Positions 21,537 to 30,787 of a stretch of 64,000 nucleotides of DNA are shown piece after piece (position 1 is the first letter of the stretch; each line of letters opens with the position of its first letter). The notes beneath the pieces were generated by a model. The model was not told where the DNA came from. It was given only the letters and a program-made list of their open reading frames with translations, and made no database searches. The position numbers and the translations under genes are program-made. The stretch covers positions 930,001 to 994,000 of the forward strand of contig NC_054687.1 in NCBI RefSeq assembly GCF_011074885.1, given 5' to 3'. The DNA comes from Brettanomyces bruxellensis. Lineage: Eukaryota > Ascomycota > Pichiomycetes > Pichiales > Pichiaceae.

Positions 21537-21935
21537 GATCAAGCTAAATTCGGACTATATCCTTCTTTTTGTATTTCTAATTAGATGCAACTGTGTGACA
21601 CTTTAAAGGATTTATGTAATAGTGTTGACACCTCACAATGAGCATAGTTAAGTTCCATATCTACGTTATCGTAGATCGAAATGATCTACCTCTTTTTTTT
21701 TTTTTTTTGAAGTTGAGCTTTTTTTTTTCCTCCCTTGAATATTCATTCTTATTGACCGCTATCTTCGCATACATAGCATTGGGTTACCCTCTAAAAAGCA
21801 AATAACAAGTACAGATTCTTTATATAAGATATTTCTAAGATATTTCAAAACAATAATACATTTCCAAAGTTGACGTTATAGCATTACTCAGATCGGGTGA
21901 AATTCTGAATTGCTCAGCATTCTAAAATACAGAAC
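21537..21935. other. Divergent promoter region ELC1 / VPS16
   Basis: About 400 bp with T tracts at 21690-21709 and 21719-21728 that could keep the promoter nucleosome-free. Nothing else seen. Confidence 0.5.
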
Positions 21936-24470
21936 ATGCCGTCTAATCCAAGCTTGGGCTGGGAATGTCTTCAGGATGTTTTTTATCGCTCAAGGGAATG
22001 CTTTCAAATGCAATGGGATACAGATTCATCCCGGCCAGCATCATATATAAGCTCATCTGATTTCAATGTTTCAATTGCACCAAATGGATGCTACATAGCT
22101 GTTGTGTCACTAAAGCACGATGAACAAGCATACTCTATTGATATCTTTTCCGCCTCTGGAACGCCAATAAACTCGATCCCCTGGTTAAATTCTATTGGAA
22201 CGGTTGTATCCATAGGTTGGACGCATGATTGCTGTCCTATTATAGTTCTGAATTCCGGAAAATACAGAATTTATCATGATATCAAGTCTGACTTTGACGA
22301 ATACGATATTTCATCCAATAGCGACATAATTTCGGCTCAGTTTTTTACAGACTTTTTTGCAGCTATGGCTTCAGATGGGGAATTCCATTTCATTACAAAC
22401 TTTGATAATCCATCGGGGTTCACTCTTAACAGTGCCAAATCAGATGACGAGATATCGGATTTAAAGATTACTGCTTCTGATATACATTCCTGGGTGGTAA
22501 TTCCCCATTCCAGAAATCATGGAACACTAAGAGTTGCTGCCTCCATATCAGAAAAGATTTGTATCTGGGATCAGGCATCACCAGATTTAACGGAATCAGT
22601 TGACAGGGAGTGTTCCTACAGCCTAATGGCGGTGTCTCCAAATAATGAATTAATTGCACTTTATTCGTACATGCAAGGGGAAATTACTATATGTACCACA
22701 GATTTCAAGCACACTCTAAACGTCCAGAAGCTAGATACACCAATGAAACCATCAGAAATATGTTGGTGTGGAAACGATGCGGTTGTGATTTCATATCCAG
22801 ATGAATTGAAGTTGATCGGGCCCACGAAAGATATTTTGAGCTTTTACACTAATTCAAGATCTGTAATAAGATCTGAAGAGGATGGCGCATTTTTTTTAAC
22901 GGACAGCACTCTTGGTTTGATATCCAGAGTCTCTAAAGTAACCTCCAATGTGTTCAAGATTGGTTCTACTGCACCAAGTGCAATTCTTTTGGATGCAGTG
23001 GATTTACTTGATAATCACTCCCCAAGAGCCAATGAGAACATTGAAATTATTGCAGATAACCTAGAAGAAGCAATAGATGGATGTATTGATGCTGCAGCTG
23101 AGGAGTTTGAGCCTTACTGGCAGAAGAGGTTACTTAGAGCTGCTTCACTAGGAAAGATTTCGTTGAGATTCTATAATCCCGATAAATTTGTCCATATGTG
23201 TACCGTGCTCCGGATTTTGAATGTACTTAGACAGCCTGAGATTGGGATCTTCCTCACATATTCACAGTATGCAAAGCTTGGCGTGAACTATATCTTAAGG
23301 CTTCTTCTTCTTAGAGACTTACACTACTTGTGCATCAAGATAGCAGATGCCTTGGATATCTCAAAGGATGATATTTACTTACATTGGGCATCGGCCAAGA
23401 TTAGAGCATCCCCTGATATGTCCGAGAAGAAGCTCGCATCTGTAATAATTGACAGACTTAAGAATAAGCATGTATCGTTTGCAGAATTGGCTATGGTTGC
23501 TTATCAGGAGGGAAGAGGGCAACTCAGCGTTAAACTACTTAATCAGGAAGAGCAGACCTCGAGAGCAATTCCACTTTTGCTCAATATGGAGCAGGATGAG
23601 TATGCTCTTTTAAAGGCGGATGCAGATGCTGACGTGGATTCAATTTGCTACGTTTTGCTTTATTTGTACAGTAAGACAAACTTCACTCGACTGTTTAAAC
23701 TCCTGGATGGTAAGACAAACGCAATAGGAGTATTTAAAGAGAACTTCTCGCAGATTGATGATCACATATTATATGACTATTATTATCAGGATGATTATAT
23801 TCCTGGGTTGGCTATTCTTGATCTTCAACGGTTTGTACGGAAGGATAAGTCGGGTGCTTCTCTAGAATCAAGAAAGGCTGATCTTTTAAAGGCTTCCAGG
23901 GTGCTACTGCGGTCCAAGTCTACCTTATTTGAAGGAGAAGCATTGAAAAATATGACAGCATTAATTGAATACCAGGCAGAACTCTACAATCAGGAGAGTA
24001 TCCCTACTTCAAAGTATGAACCGGTCATGAAGACGATTGAGAGAATTTGTCTGGTTAACATCAGAAAAGCAGCTAAGTTGCAGAAAAAGTTCAAGGTAGA
24101 CGAAAAGCAGTTCTACTACAAAGTGTTGAATACACTTGCAGTGGTTCCACAGAAAAGACGTGAGTTGTATGATTTTGCAACATTTAAGAAGTCGCCCATT
24201 GGATACGTTCCCTTTTACGCAAAGCTACTTGCTGTTGGTGACAAAAAGCAGGCTGATATGTATATATCACTCTGCTCTGAGCTCAGTTATAAAGAAAAGG
24301 CCAGATGCTATTTAGAATGCGATAACTTCCGGGAAGCTGTCAATGAAGTGTCCAAGAAGAGAAATGTGGAGCTTCTAGAGTCAATAAAACCTCTTGCGAA
24401 AAGCCAAACACATCTCCGCTTGGTGACGGACAGTATTGAATCTATAAATGGTACAAGAAGATTTGGATAG
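21936..24470 (+). CDS. VPS16: HOPS/CORVET core subunit Vps16
   Basis: An 844-residue protein (S. cerevisiae Vps16 798), part of the class C core with Vps11, Vps18 and Vps33 that tethers endosomes and vacuoles before fusion. It begins with the family hallmark NPSLGWECLQDVFYRSRECF, then a WD-like beta-propeller amino-terminal domain (to about residue 390). The carboxyl half is the helical Vps16-C domain, including EFEPYWQKRLLRAASLGK and SVKLLNQEEQTSRAIPLLLNM, which contacts Vps33. The end (IGYVPFYAKLLAVGDKKQADMYI) is also conserved. Intact from ATG to stop. It sits between ELC1 (divergent) and CHL4 (convergent, 44 bp away). Confidence 0.96.
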   Translation: MPSNPSLGWECLQDVFYRSRECFQMQWDTDSSRPASYISSSDFNVSIAPNGCYIAVVSLKHDEQAYSIDIFSASGTPINSIPWLNSIGTVVSIGWTHDCCPIIVLNSGKYRIYHDIKSDFDEYDISSNSDIISAQFFTDFFAAMASDGEFHFITNFDNPSGFTLNSAKSDDEISDLKITASDIHSWVVIPHSRNHGTLRVAASISEKICIWDQASPDLTESVDRECSYSLMAVSPNNELIALYSYMQGEITICTTDFKHTLNVQKLDTPMKPSEICWCGNDAVVISYPDELKLIGPTKDILSFYTNSRSVIRSEEDGAFFLTDSTLGLISRVSKVTSNVFKIGSTAPSAILLDAVDLLDNHSPRANENIEIIADNLEEAIDGCIDAAAEEFEPYWQKRLLRAASLGKISLRFYNPDKFVHMCTVLRILNVLRQPEIGIFLTYSQYAKLGVNYILRLLLLRDLHYLCIKIADALDISKDDIYLHWASAKIRASPDMSEKKLASVIIDRLKNKHVSFAELAMVAYQEGRGQLSVKLLNQEEQTSRAIPLLLNMEQDEYALLKADADADVDSICYVLLYLYSKTNFTRLFKLLDGKTNAIGVFKENFSQIDDHILYDYYYQDDYIPGLAILDLQRFVRKDKSGASLESRKADLLKASRVLLRSKSTLFEGEALKNMTALIEYQAELYNQESIPTSKYEPVMKTIERICLVNIRKAAKLQKKFKVDEKQFYYKVLNTLAVVPQKRRELYDFATFKKSPIGYVPFYAKLLAVGDKKQADMYISLCSELSYKEKARCYLECDNFREAVNEVSKKRNVELLESIKPLAKSQTHLRLVTDSIESINGTRRFG

Positions 24471-24514
24471 AGAAAATACAAACTGGAAAGCGAATAAACC
24501 ACACCTGATATCTT

Positions 24515-25912
24515 CTACTCGATTTTTGTAAACTGACCTTTGCTTATGATGCCACGGTTTAGTCCTTCTTCTCCTGTAAGCCAGCTCGGTATTTTAACTG
24601 GGTCTATTACTCCTTCTACTGCCAACTCGTGCAATCCGGCAAAGATATCATTCCCAAAAAGTCGAAGCCTGACACTTGGAGGCATTTCGGAATTGTTCTT
24701 TTTCTTCAATGTGTTTTGAATAAAGAATTCACCTGTTTGTAAAGGAACCACCGAGGCATATTCGTTTTTTTCTGTATCATCTTCAGATTTGTCTTCATCA
24801 TTAACTGTGTCAGGTTTATTTTTTTTCCCTGAGTATGATTTTTCATTTGGAGCACTTCCTGTTGTTCCCTTGAAGCGGAGTGCAGCAATTGTTTTACGGT
24901 TCTCCCTTTCAGATGCTTCTTTGCCGTCATAACTTCCTGTAATGCCCGGATTGAGAAGAATATGATCCTCAATCTCACCTAATGGTCCGATATCAACAAT
25001 TCCATCGGCATATGGTGCCCAGCTTCCCAGCATATTTCCATGGCGGGATACTCCGGTCAATATATTCATTGCTTCGAGAGTCTTGACAGGAGGATTTTTG
25101 TTTTTCATCAACCGAACCTGGCGGAAGCTTGTTGAGAGTGTTATTTCGACAGCCTGAAGAATTAGCTTCGAAGCTAGATCGTCTTCATTTGAAGCTGAGT
25201 GTATAATATTTGGCGAGCTTGTTGGTATTGCCAAGTAGTATGGCTTTCTCGATATGATATCAGGGTTCTTTCGCTTACCATGATGAGTGATTGTTTGTGC
25301 TCGTTTGTGGTGTTTTCGATGTGTGTACTCGTACATTTGTATTCGGATGATTATCAGTGGAAGTTCAGGATGTCTTGAGATGTATATGTGTGTAAGATAA
25401 AGGTTTGATAGATTCTTGATGATGTGATCAAGAAATGATTGTGCGTCTAATGACAATATGAAATCCTGTAATGAATCCTTTAATTCGTCGCCAGATTGAG
25501 TCTGCTTGGCAATTTTGGCGGTGGAATAAACCCAGCTGTATAACCTGGGCTTCTCTATCATCAACTGTATATCCAATTGTGCAAGTTGAAGTGTGTTTAA
25601 GCCATTTGGATAAAAATCAACCATGATTCTGTCTATTAGTTTTCTTTTCTTGGATGACGATGTGTTCTGGAGCATCTTCAAAATTTCCCTGGCACTTTTA
25701 ACAATATCTGCCTGAGTTTTCCCTTTCCTCTTTTGCCGCGTCGTGAGCAATGGTTGTGTGACTGGAAGAGCTAGCCATAGTTCAACAATATTATAAAGAG
25801 ACTTTGTGGATAATCTCGTAAGCTCTTTTACCAATACTCGAGGTTCCAATGGTGGGACATAAGAATTTGACAATATACCAGGGTTCTGATGTTTCCGGCT
25901 TCTTTTCGGCAT
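24515..25912 (-). CDS. CHL4: Inner kinetochore protein Chl4 (CENP-N)
   Basis: A 465-residue protein, near the 458 of S. cerevisiae Chl4, which pairs with Iml3 in the Ctf19/CCAN complex at centromeres. Matching landmarks run through the whole length: NSYVPPLEPRVLVKELTRLS near the start, the DFYPNGLNTLQLAQLDIQLM motif (FYPNGLNxxQLA is the family signature), HIYISRHPELPLIIIRIQ, then ISRKPYYLAIPTSSPNIIHS and the terminal FGNDIFAGLHELAVEGVIDP with a PSWLTGEEG ending. A Lys/Glu/Asp-rich linker (about 355-390) is variable. The promoter shared with NOP4 carries two CGCGAAA boxes, one of them 63 bp from the CHL4 ATG. Confidence 0.93.
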   Translation of the reverse strand: MPKRSRKHQNPGILSNSYVPPLEPRVLVKELTRLSTKSLYNIVELWLALPVTQPLLTTRQKRKGKTQADIVKSAREILKMLQNTSSSKKRKLIDRIMVDFYPNGLNTLQLAQLDIQLMIEKPRLYSWVYSTAKIAKQTQSGDELKDSLQDFILSLDAQSFLDHIIKNLSNLYLTHIYISRHPELPLIIIRIQMYEYTHRKHHKRAQTITHHGKRKNPDIISRKPYYLAIPTSSPNIIHSASNEDDLASKLILQAVEITLSTSFRQVRLMKNKNPPVKTLEAMNILTGVSRHGNMLGSWAPYADGIVDIGPLGEIEDHILLNPGITGSYDGKEASERENRKTIAALRFKGTTGSAPNEKSYSGKKNKPDTVNDEDKSEDDTEKNEYASVVPLQTGEFFIQNTLKKKNNSEMPPSVRLRLFGNDIFAGLHELAVEGVIDPVKIPSWLTGEEGLNRGIISKGQFTKIE

Positions 25913-26256
25913 CTAGATTATTATTATATAGCAGTGTTTTGGTATACAGTGTCGCTTAGATAGAATTGATGAAACGCGAAAAAAAAATGTTTGTTTAATG
26001 ATAAACAAAACATAAACAGTTCTCATCATCGTTTCTTTTAGAGATGAAAGTCTCTTAATCAGGCAGGCGCGAAATGTTTCGTTGAAAAAAAAAATTAAAT
26101 AAAATAAAAATGAAATAAAAATAAAATAAAAATAAAAATTTTCCCCAGGTCCTTTGAATCTGAAAAATTTTAGTCTCAAGATCAGACATAATTAATCTAT
26201 ACTATTGGCTGACCATCTTGATAAGCAAGACACGAATTCCATATCTTTCCTCGAGG
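25913..26256. promoter_or_regulatory. Divergent promoter CHL4 / NOP4 with CGCGAAA, PAC-like and RRPE-like sites
   Basis: Visible sites are CGCGAAA at 25975-25981 and 26068-26074 (MBF/SBF-type cell-cycle boxes, plausible for CHL4), a CTCATC PAC core at 26022-26027, and AAAAATTTT RRPE cores at 26134-26142 and 26163-26171 (plausible for the ribosome biogenesis gene NOP4). An AAATA-type simple repeat fills 26085-26138. Site recognition is by consensus only. Confidence 0.45.
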
Positions 26257-28587
26257 ATGACTGAAGAAGCTAAACCAGCTGAAGAGAAAATATCGGAGAC
26301 TCCAAAAGTCGAAACGACTGTGTCTCCTAAAAAGGTTAGAGACCCAAGTTTGGATCGGAGAACATTGTTTGTGCGATCAATCCCAAATGATGCTACAAAT
26401 GACACTTTATCCGAATTTTTTTCCCAATTTGTTCCAGTGAAGCATGCAGTGGTTGTCAAAGATAAAGAGGGAAGCAGTCGTGGCTTTGGTTTTGTTTCTT
26501 TTCAATCTGATGATGATGCCGTGACCGCCCTAGAGAAATCCAAGAAAACCAAGTTTGGCAACAGACTACTTTCTGTTGATATTGCAAAAAGAAGAGCAAG
26601 AAAAGGCAAAGACAATGATGTTCAAGAGCATGAAAATATGAAATCGACGGAAGCCAGGGAGGAGGAAAATGTGAGAGTGAAGACTGCCAAAATTATTGTG
26701 AGGAACCTACCTTGGTCTGTTCGTGATGCCAATGAACTTTCAAAATTGTTCAAAAAATACGGAACGATTAAAGATTCGTGCATCCCCAGAAAGAATGGTG
26801 GTAAGATGTCTGGGTTTGGGTTTGTGACAATGTCGAAGCATGCTGCTGCCTTGAAAGCCGTTGAAGGTAGTAAGGGATTAAAGATAGGGGGAAGAAGAGT
26901 AACCGTTGCTCTTGCTATTGACAAAAATCATTGGGAGAAGATGAAGGCAGAAAAAAAGCATCTGGCCGCTGAGAAGAAGCAGAAAAGAAAAGCCCATAAA
27001 AAGGAAACAGCTGAAGATGGGAAGCCAAGTGAAGAGAAATCAGATGAAGAGAAACCAGAAGAGGAGAAATCAGATGATAAAGACGATATGAGTAAAGAAG
27101 GAGAGGCTGAAGATGATGAGAAGATAAACTTTGAGCCAGAAGATAATGAGGAAAAGCAGGCAAGTAAAAAACCTAGAGTGAAGAAAAACAGACAAGAGAA
27201 GTATTGCATATTCATCAGAAACTTACCATACGATGCCACACAAGAGGCTCTAGAGGAGCATTTCAAGAAGTTGGGAGATATCAAGTACGCTCTTCCGGTC
27301 ATGGATAAGGAAACAGGTCTTGCAAAGGGTACAGCATTTGTTGCATTTGAGAATAAGCAGCCATATGAAGAATGCTTGTTGAATGCTCCCGAAATTCCAA
27401 AGGATTCGGTTTTACTTCCCGATGATGTGTCACCATTTTATGTTTTTGAAGGCAGAGTGATGCAAATTGCTCCAGCAGTTGACAGAGAATCAGCATTAAA
27501 GCTTACGGAAAGACATGCCAAAGCTAGAGCTGAATTGTTTGGAAGAGAGCCCCATGAGCGTGATAAAAGGCGTTTGTTCCTTCTTAATGAAGGTAGAATA
27601 GCGCCAGAATCAAAGTTGGCAGATCTTTTATCAACGACAGATATGGAAATTAGAGAACAGTCTTATAAGGCACGTATTCAGCAGCTTAATAGCAATCCAA
27701 GTTTGCATCTTTCAATGACAAGACTTGCCATTCGTAATATTCCCCGTGCAGTGAACGATAAGGCATTGAAGGCATTAGGAAGAAAAGCTATCGTTGAGTT
27801 TGCCAAGGAGGTGAAAGATGGTAAAAGGCATCCTCTTAATAAGGAGGAATTGGATCGGTCTAAGAAGCATGCTGAATGGATTGACGAAAAGATGGGAATT
27901 ACACCCGAGGATCGGAAGTCTGGTAAGGTGAAGAGTAAGCATGGTGTGGTTGTTCAATCAAAGATCATTAATGAGATCAAAGGAAGTGGGGAATACGGAA
28001 GATCTAGGGGTTATGGTTTCTTGGAATTTAGAGACCATAGATCAGCATTGATGGCATTGAGATGGCTGAATGCTCATCAAGTTACCGCTGATGAGATCCT
28101 TTCTAGTTTAACCGATGAAGAAAAGAAGATAGCTGAAGGTGAGAAACTTATCAAAAGGAAGAGACTTGTGGTTGAATTTGCTATAGAAAATGCTAACGTT
28201 ATAAAGAGAAGATTAGAGCAAATATCGAACAGCAAGAGGGCAGCAAAGAGAGAAAGAGATGAAGCCAATGGTGTAGAATCTGATCCAAAAAGGCAACATA
28301 GAGAAGGTAGGAGAGGTGGCAAATCACAGAATGGAAATCATCATGGATTCAGTTATGGTAGGGAGCGTGAGGTTCGTGAAGGAAAGTCGAGGAAATTAGA
28401 GGAAAAGAAGAATCGTGAGCTTGAAAAGAAGAGTAAGAAGAGTAGTAAGAAGGCTGGAAAAGTTACAAAGCCAAAGGATAAAAAGAAGCACGAAAAAAGT
28501 GTGAAGAGCAATAAGAGATTTCAGATGAAGCTTAAGAACGCAGTTAAAAATATTGACTTGAAGGGTCTAGCTACTGCAAAGAAATGA
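26257..28587 (+). CDS. NOP4: Nucleolar RNA-binding protein Nop4 (four RRMs)
   Basis: About 776 residues (S. cerevisiae Nop4 685), required for 27S pre-rRNA processing and 60S formation in the nucleolus. Four RNA recognition motifs are visible. RRM1 contains RTLFVRSIPNDAT and GFGFVSF, RRM2 has IIVRNLPWSVRD and GFGFVTM, RRM3 has CIFIRNLPYDATQEALEEHF and GTAFVAF, and RRM4 is the large divergent one with LHLSMTRLAIRNIPRAVNDKALKALGRKA and RGYGFLEFRDH. An acidic Glu/Lys linker separates RRM2 and RRM3, and the tail is strongly basic. The ATG at 26257 has A at -3 and starts where the family does; the frame upstream has no ATG. Confidence 0.96.
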   Translation: MTEEAKPAEEKISETPKVETTVSPKKVRDPSLDRRTLFVRSIPNDATNDTLSEFFSQFVPVKHAVVVKDKEGSSRGFGFVSFQSDDDAVTALEKSKKTKFGNRLLSVDIAKRRARKGKDNDVQEHENMKSTEAREEENVRVKTAKIIVRNLPWSVRDANELSKLFKKYGTIKDSCIPRKNGGKMSGFGFVTMSKHAAALKAVEGSKGLKIGGRRVTVALAIDKNHWEKMKAEKKHLAAEKKQKRKAHKKETAEDGKPSEEKSDEEKPEEEKSDDKDDMSKEGEAEDDEKINFEPEDNEEKQASKKPRVKKNRQEKYCIFIRNLPYDATQEALEEHFKKLGDIKYALPVMDKETGLAKGTAFVAFENKQPYEECLLNAPEIPKDSVLLPDDVSPFYVFEGRVMQIAPAVDRESALKLTERHAKARAELFGREPHERDKRRLFLLNEGRIAPESKLADLLSTTDMEIREQSYKARIQQLNSNPSLHLSMTRLAIRNIPRAVNDKALKALGRKAIVEFAKEVKDGKRHPLNKEELDRSKKHAEWIDEKMGITPEDRKSGKVKSKHGVVVQSKIINEIKGSGEYGRSRGYGFLEFRDHRSALMALRWLNAHQVTADEILSSLTDEEKKIAEGEKLIKRKRLVVEFAIENANVIKRRLEQISNSKRAAKRERDEANGVESDPKRQHREGRRGGKSQNGNHHGFSYGREREVREGKSRKLEEKKNRELEKKSKKSSKKAGKVTKPKDKKKHEKSVKSNKRFQMKLKNAVKNIDLKGLATAKK

Positions 28588-28694
28588 GAGGGTCGCTCGC
28601 TTTACAAATACTTAGTTTACTTGCATAGAAATGTAATATTAACCATTATTTTAATGCTTAATTCGGCTTAGTAAAATTAGAAAGTTGTATGTAA

Positions 28695-30580
28695 TCAATG
28701 ATTTCTCGGAGCTCTTCTGGTCAATGACATAGTATTTTCAACCCAACGATCGGCACCTCCTTCCCTGGCAATTATATCATATATTGAATTTGTAGACTCG
28801 CTTTTCCGCTCATATCCGACAATGGCTGCGTTTCTTGTAGATGGTATCCTTAGCATCTCTCTTTCAACTTTCCATCCGCACATTCCAGCAAGATCTTCAA
28901 CGTGGTCCACCAAAGAAGCATAACGTGAGGTTGAAGAGTAAGAAAGTGTTTTACTGTTTTCTTGTCTTGCTTTGTTGATCGGGTATCTGATCTTCTCTCC
29001 ATTCAGGTTGTGCGAGCAGCATGGAATTACCATAAATGGGTATCCTAGCAATGGAATCCAGCATGTTATCTCATCGGCATGGTTTCCAATAATAAATGTA
29101 TTCTGAGGAAATTCAGCAGTGTTCACTTTCGGAGATGATAAAAGCTCTGCACTACTGTAACATTCCACCATCTCAATTTTGTTATCGAAGGTTTGTAACG
29201 GAGTTGCCGTACCAAGCGGTGGTATAATTGCCGGAACCATTCCTGGAATGATCCCCTCACCAAATGGATATGTAGGTTGAGAGTGAAGTTTTCTGTTGCC
29301 TTGATATTGTGGCTTTAGTTTAATCGGCACTTTAAACACCTTGCCGTTATCTTTCATCTCCGGAGAGTTCTTCCTGATATCAGGATGAGGTCTTAGAAGA
29401 ACAGATGGAACAATAACCTGTTCTTTGAGCTTTTCTTGGACATCCTCCGGATATGAAGTCCACGATTTACGGGCCCTGGCATCTATTCTAATCCATGATA
29501 CCCCTCCTTTGTGAGGATGTAGACCAATAGGCCATTTCCACAACCTAGATCTCTAAACTGAAAATCCTGCTTCGCTTTGTATATCTTCTTCCACAGCTCT
29601 ATTAGAAAGGCAGCAATTGCAATATCTTCAAATACATGCTTTCTTGGATCTGTTTTCTCCTTCCATCCATCAACAAGCGTCTTAGCATATTTCTGCTTTA
29701 GCGTAATATATCGGTCTTGAAACACCTCTTTTGAAATGACACGATCGTGATTCACTCTTTTTGTGTAGCCATTCATTACACCAGTTGAATGCTTTTTAGC
29801 AGTATGCAGAAGTCTGTATGCTATCCGTATTGGTCTCTCTGTAGGTTCCATACAACGAAGATTTCCCGCAGACTCCTTGGTAAAAGTTAGATAATGTATT
29901 GAAAGCTTACCTTTCCTATAAAGAATAGCAATAGATTTCACTGGAGGAAGATAGTAAGGAATGTCCTCGGAGCAAGAAACATGAGGATTGTATAAAACCG
30001 CCGTAGTTCCAGGTTCATTTCCACTTTCCAGAATCAAACATGTTTGATTTATGATATAATCCTTGGCGGGATTTCTTGGAATCATTCTTCTCACAGTTTC
30101 CAGTCTTGGTTTAAAAGCCGGGTTGATCGGAACTCTCCTAACATCGACATCTTGCAAGTTTTTTGTAAGCACAGTTCCGTCCTCTTCCGTATTCACAATA
30201 AGTTCCTCTGGTCTCTCTCTGCACCAGCTCTCCAAATTTGGTTCCTGGCCCTCAAGTGGAGTATCTGTATCATAGTCATATTTAAATCTTTTTAATGTAT
30301 CAGATCGCAAAATAACCGTGGAATTTATGTTTGGATTCTTAATCAGATTCTTCATAGCACGCAGGAAGTGCTCCTGCTTAAAATCAACATCCACTTCAAA
30401 TATTCCACACCATTCTGAACCCATGTACGATTCTGTATCTCGTATATTTGGCACTTCTGATGGCTTTAAAGATTGTTTGTAATGCTTATCTTTAGCGACA
30501 GCATCTGGCTTTGCCTCTGCTGTTTTTGCTTCTAACTTCTTGCTTTGCAATTTGTTTTCCATTTCTCCACCAGTTCTCAT
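28695..30580 (-). CDS. TRM44: tRNA Um44 2'-O-methyltransferase Trm44, split by a frameshift
   Basis: Two overlapping frames together cover a Trm44 homologue of about 628 residues (S. cerevisiae 567), which methylates U44 of tRNA-Ser. The first frame runs from ATG 30580 and ends at a TAG at 29483-29485, inside the SAM-binding motif: DLGCGNGLLVYILTKEGYHG is followed by an early stop. The family continues at once with G-x-D-A-R-x-R-K-x-W, and that continuation (IDARARKSW) sits in the next frame, which stays open to 28695. The break is at about 29488, where GGAATA appears to have become GAATA on the coding strand. If real, the protein loses the methyltransferase core and is probably inactive; a sequence error is equally possible. 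It is divergent from MOD5, another tRNA modification gene. Confidence 0.88.
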
Positions 30581-30732
30581 TAACTATGTTTCTTTTAATT
30601 TCTGGCTGTTCACGCATAAATAAATTGGTGAAATCTAAACGGTACTATTCTTCTGAAAGGTCTGCGCAGAAGTATCGATTCCAACCGGAAGAATGCATTA
30701 TTTAGGGATGTGAAATTTTTCTTTCTACTGAA

Positions 30733-30734
<2 letters not shown>

Positions 30735-30767
<33 letters not shown>
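30735..30767 (+). repeat. Poly-T tract of 33 nt in the TRM44/MOD5 promoter
   Basis: An uninterrupted run of 33 T on the plus strand. It reads as poly-Phe in the MOD5 frame and therefore argues that MOD5 translation begins after it. Such tracts exclude nucleosomes and could open this short bidirectional promoter. Confidence 0.9.
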
Positions 30768-30787
30768 CAATTTCGGGACCCCACATA

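Noticed and set aside
30710..30787. Upstream extension of the MOD5 frame with a poly-Phe run
   Set aside because: First codon is GTG and the Phe run is just the 33-T promoter tract.
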